Translations under genes and position numbers: made by a program
Shown: piece by piece, positions 61,022 to 64,000 of the stretch
How the letters are laid out: the number at the start of each line of letters is the position of its first letter
Position numbering within the stretch: position 1 is the stretch's first letter
The notes under the pieces: generated by a model
Seen by the model: only the letters and a program-made list of their open reading frames with translations
Databases searched by the model: none
What the model was told of the DNA's origin: nothing
NCBI RefSeq assembly: GCF_014839805.1
Contig: NC_051138.1
Span: forward strand, 13,886,983-13,950,982
From: Manduca sexta
Lineage: Eukaryota > Arthropoda > Insecta > Lepidoptera > Sphingidae
Direction of reading: 5' to 3'
Length of the DNA: 64,000 bases

Positions 61022-62900
61022 ACGTATAAAGGCAAAAAAAGACGAGACGAGACAGAAAATCTAAACAATATTTTATGAAAACTATTTCGTACCTTTTTTA
61101 TTTTAAGAAATACTCACCTTCCTACAGTAGCATAAATAGAGACTAATGTTAATAACATCAAACATGAGACAAATTTAGAAACACAAATACATTTACAATA
61201 GATATTGGCAGATATCGAATATTTCTTCAAACCACTTGGATATATATAACGATTGAATAATATGACATCCGCCCTCCTTAAGAGGCTCTTTAGGTGACGG
61301 ACGATTGGTCCGATATCGGGTAAATAATTCATAAGAGGCTGGCGTGCTGTATTAGATGCAGGCATATGATTTTACAAAAGTCTCATACCTTGGATGGCGA
61401 GAGGCACTGCACAAGAGTTGCTCCTGCGAGAGTTGCGGTTGCAGGCATTCGCGCACCCCGCGACTCCAATACTAGGCAGAGAGAGTCAAACGGCGGGGTT
61501 TTAGTCGGTAGGATGGTTTATGCCGGCGAATCCGGTAGAAATCCGTAAACGGATTTACCCGTGTTAAAAAAAATCTCTTGAATAATGAGTATATTCAAGG
61601 TACCAAGTTAAAAACTCGTCATAAAGGCTCCTTTCTATATATAATAAAAATCAGCCAAGTGATATGGAAATAATACACCAACACATTTTACATCTACATT
61701 AATTATTTTATTTTATCAAAATTAATTGTTAAAACACGAGTATGTGCTCAAATAACAAATTTAAAAATAAACATTTATAGCATTCAAATATACAGCCATC
61801 TCACTGCTATATTGAGCGCTGTGTCGTCAACTTGCGAATGTATGAATAGTAGAAACTGCTGGGCAAACGAGCCGTCGCAAGCTGCGTCTAACCCACATTC
61901 ATGTACAATTTTCAACGGAATTCATGAAGAAAATTGAAATTCCTTACAGTTTTTGCTTAGCACTTAATATTACACTATTTAATGTGACCTACACAGGTTC
62001 ATATCGGATTCCATACATAAAATAAGTTAAGAATAGACTATTCACACATTACATATTGGCAGAAATTTCATTCCAAACTAAACAAGGTTATCCTATGTAG
62101 TTGTAATAATAGTATGCCATGTCCCTTCAAAAGCAGCCGCCGGAATAATTTCAAGTTATTACAGCGGAAAATTAGGAGAATAAGACAACTCGAGCGTGAA
62201 ACGAAACGTGTCCGTATATAAACGCAGTCCTTTTCAAATAGAGAACACTTTATTATAACGTTCCGTTTAACGGTAATGTTTTAAAAGGGATTTCAAAAAC
62301 GGTTTAATGAAATTTATGGGTGGTAAAAAAAGTAATTATGAATTTTAAATGGGAAGTCATATTTATGAATATTAATATTTATATTTTTTGTCAAAAGATT
62401 TATTTTATTGAGCACCGATATATAACTAAAGTTTTTTTTGTTGAGTTTCGAACAGTCAGTGAAATATTCGAAAATATAATTTTATTCCCAACTCATAACC
62501 GATTCTTTCAATAATGGGAAATATATAACTGCACTGATATTACCTTTTTATTCCTTTACAGTGGTAGCCACTTACCATCACACCGATTTGCTCCTTCACT
62601 CCATTTCCACTCAAAAACTATACCAACCTCAGTAGCTTTATTAAAACGCGCACATAGAGGAAACTAATATATATCTGGGGTGAGTTTACCTCGCCGCCAT
62701 TTTGACGAAATCTTAATTACGTACCGAATGAGATAATAACAGATGCTTGAAATGCCGGATACATCATTTCGCTTTATAAATGCTGTTTGTGCTTAGCGTA
62801 AAATTGTAGCAATGGCCTCGAAATATTAATAAGGAGTTATTAGTGTAATTATTTGTTATGAACAGGAAATGTAAGCAAATGTTAGAAGGAAAAAATAACA
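61022..62900. other. Mostly unassigned
   Basis: 61400-61560 is GC-richer and contains GGTTTTAGTCGGTAGGATGG and GGCGAATCCGGTAGAAATCC, probably a fragment of a GC-rich non-LTR element related to 29109-29691. The remainder is AT-rich and unassigned. Confidence 0.4.
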
Positions 62901-63147
62901 CCACACACATATTATCACTCATTTATCTCCGAAGGGGTATGCAGAGGCACAACCAGGACACCCACTTGCCGTTAAGTGTGTTTCGTTCCATGACGTGATA
63001 GCGGGCGAGCCTATCGCCATATCGGGCACAAATTCCAGACCTCGGACCGATACTGAGAAGAACAACTCAAATATCACTTTGCCCGAAGCGGAATTTGAAC
63101 CCAGGACCTCCGTACCGCACATGCAATACAATTACGCCACCGAGGAA
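62901..63147 (-). repeat. tRNA-headed SINE, family C
   Basis: Same blocks as 16763-17073: CTCCGAAGGGGTATGCAGAG, GGGCGAGCCTATCGCCATAT, GGAATTTGAACCCAGGACC (B-box) and TTACGCCACCGAGG (A-box). No long tail. The ORF at 62919-63131 repeats peptides from the other copies and is not a gene. Confidence 0.82.
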
Positions 63148-63441
63148 GAAAATAATAGCAAATAGTATATTATTTTCAGGGTCGGCGTCACCTTGGCAGT
63201 GCCCCTGACCAAAGTCTATGAGCAGCAAAAACCACTTATTATTATGCGGGCCGCTAACTAGCCAGACTACACAAGTAATAGATAATCTTAAAATGATACT
63301 GTTCTGAATTCAGTTTGAATCGATTGCATTAATGAGCGGATTTGACCTGGTAGACTATTTTTTCCTTACACCCTGCAACTCCAGTAAGCCAAGATCACCA
63401 GTGGCAAGCATTTTATGACTCCAAATGAAGCTCGACGAGTC

Positions 63442-63815
63442 TTAGGAAACACTAATCTGTCTATATCCCGCGAAAACAAATAAAAAGAAAAGGAAGAGTG
63501 GGAAATATGAATTGTCTAATTCTCTCCATAGCAAAGTGGGAGACGAAATAATGAAATGAGAAGGCATTTTAACCTCAAGTATGACGTTACTCGACAAAGA
63601 AGTCCTAATTTCACTGTCACAGAAATCAACGTGGAGTGATAGCTCGTTGTTTCGTATGGTGAGTGTGATTTCTGACTCGCACACTAATCCATATTCAGCT
63701 TGCAACGCATCAATGATTCCACCGCTGTCGGTGTTTAGGGGCGGTTTGCGTTTATGCAGTTCTATGTAACTGAATAGTCCGCTTGTCAGCCTATTGTACA
63801 AAAAATATTCTCCTA
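63442..63815 (-). CDS. Possible internal coding exon, function unknown
   Basis: One frame on the minus strand is open from about 63815 to 63442 and has balanced, protein-like composition over its first ~85 codons (for example SGLFSYIELHKRKPPL, GGIIDALQAEYGLVCESE). Beyond that it turns hydrophobic and Phe-rich, like intron read-through. Just upstream the strand reads TTCTTATTAATAG, a usable splice acceptor. There is no ATG: the open frame has TTG at 63801. The donor is uncertain (a weak GTTAAA or GTAACG near 63580). I do not recognise the family. It could equally be a chance ORF. Confidence 0.3.
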
Positions 63816-64000
63816 TGGTCTATTAATAAGAACACAGACCTAACAGCGTACTTCCTCTTCTAATGAAAATGTGTCCATCAACAAACATTTCTTTTTTGGA
63901 TCCGCCATCCGTGTTACAACGAAGTACGAACGTAATTATATTCTATGCCAGGGAAGGCGAACCATTTGCCAGGGGCTTCTCTTCGCTTAACATATGGTGC

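Overview
The window looks like an AT-rich insect chromosome, most likely from a moth or butterfly (Lepidoptera). The lepidopteran call is inference. It rests on Helitron ends of the lepidopteran type (5' TCTATATATATAAAAAT or TCCTACTAATATTAT, 3' hairpin followed by GCAAAAGCTAG or GGGTCAGCTAG), on tRNA-headed SINE-like families with (CATA)n tails, and on BEL/Pao and copia retrotransposons. I found no convincing complete host gene. The window is accessory, repeat-dominated DNA, probably intergenic or intronic. One short open exon-like stretch near the right edge (about 63442-63815, minus) is the only candidate for host coding sequence.

Layout. Positions 1-6471 hold a decayed BEL/Pao LTR retrotransposon on the minus strand. 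It runs off the left edge: integrase, RNase H, RT, protease, gag, a long leader, a primer-binding site, then the 5' LTR. From 6.5 to 38 kb there is a mosaic of small transposons: SINE-like repeats, three intact-ended or near-intact Helitrons, several TIR elements (MITEs), a LINE reverse-transcriptase fragment, a GC-rich 5'-truncated non-LTR insertion with a perfect 12-bp target duplication, and a 300-bp MITE nested inside a SINE.

From 38158 to about 58018 the window contains the same ~9 kb twice in direct orientation. The copies are separated by a 500-base run of N and a partial copia element. Copy 1 (38158-47279) stops at the N gap. Copy 2 starts exactly at the copia LTR edge. Copy 1 carries an uninterrupted version of that insertion site. 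The simplest reading is two haplotypes of one locus, one with and one without a copia insertion, placed end to end by the assembler. A true tandem duplication is not excluded.

From 58049 to 60168 there is a 2.1-kb TIR transposon that keeps a spliced-transcript skeleton (donor, acceptor, AATAAA) but no long ORF. A Helitron carrying a fragment of a helicase-type ORF is nested in it. The remainder holds a Harbinger-like MITE with TAA target duplications, more SINE copies and unassigned AT-rich DNA.

There is no operon-like cooperation between genes. The interest lies in nested insertions, structural differences between the two long copies, and non-autonomous elements that keep functional-looking parts.
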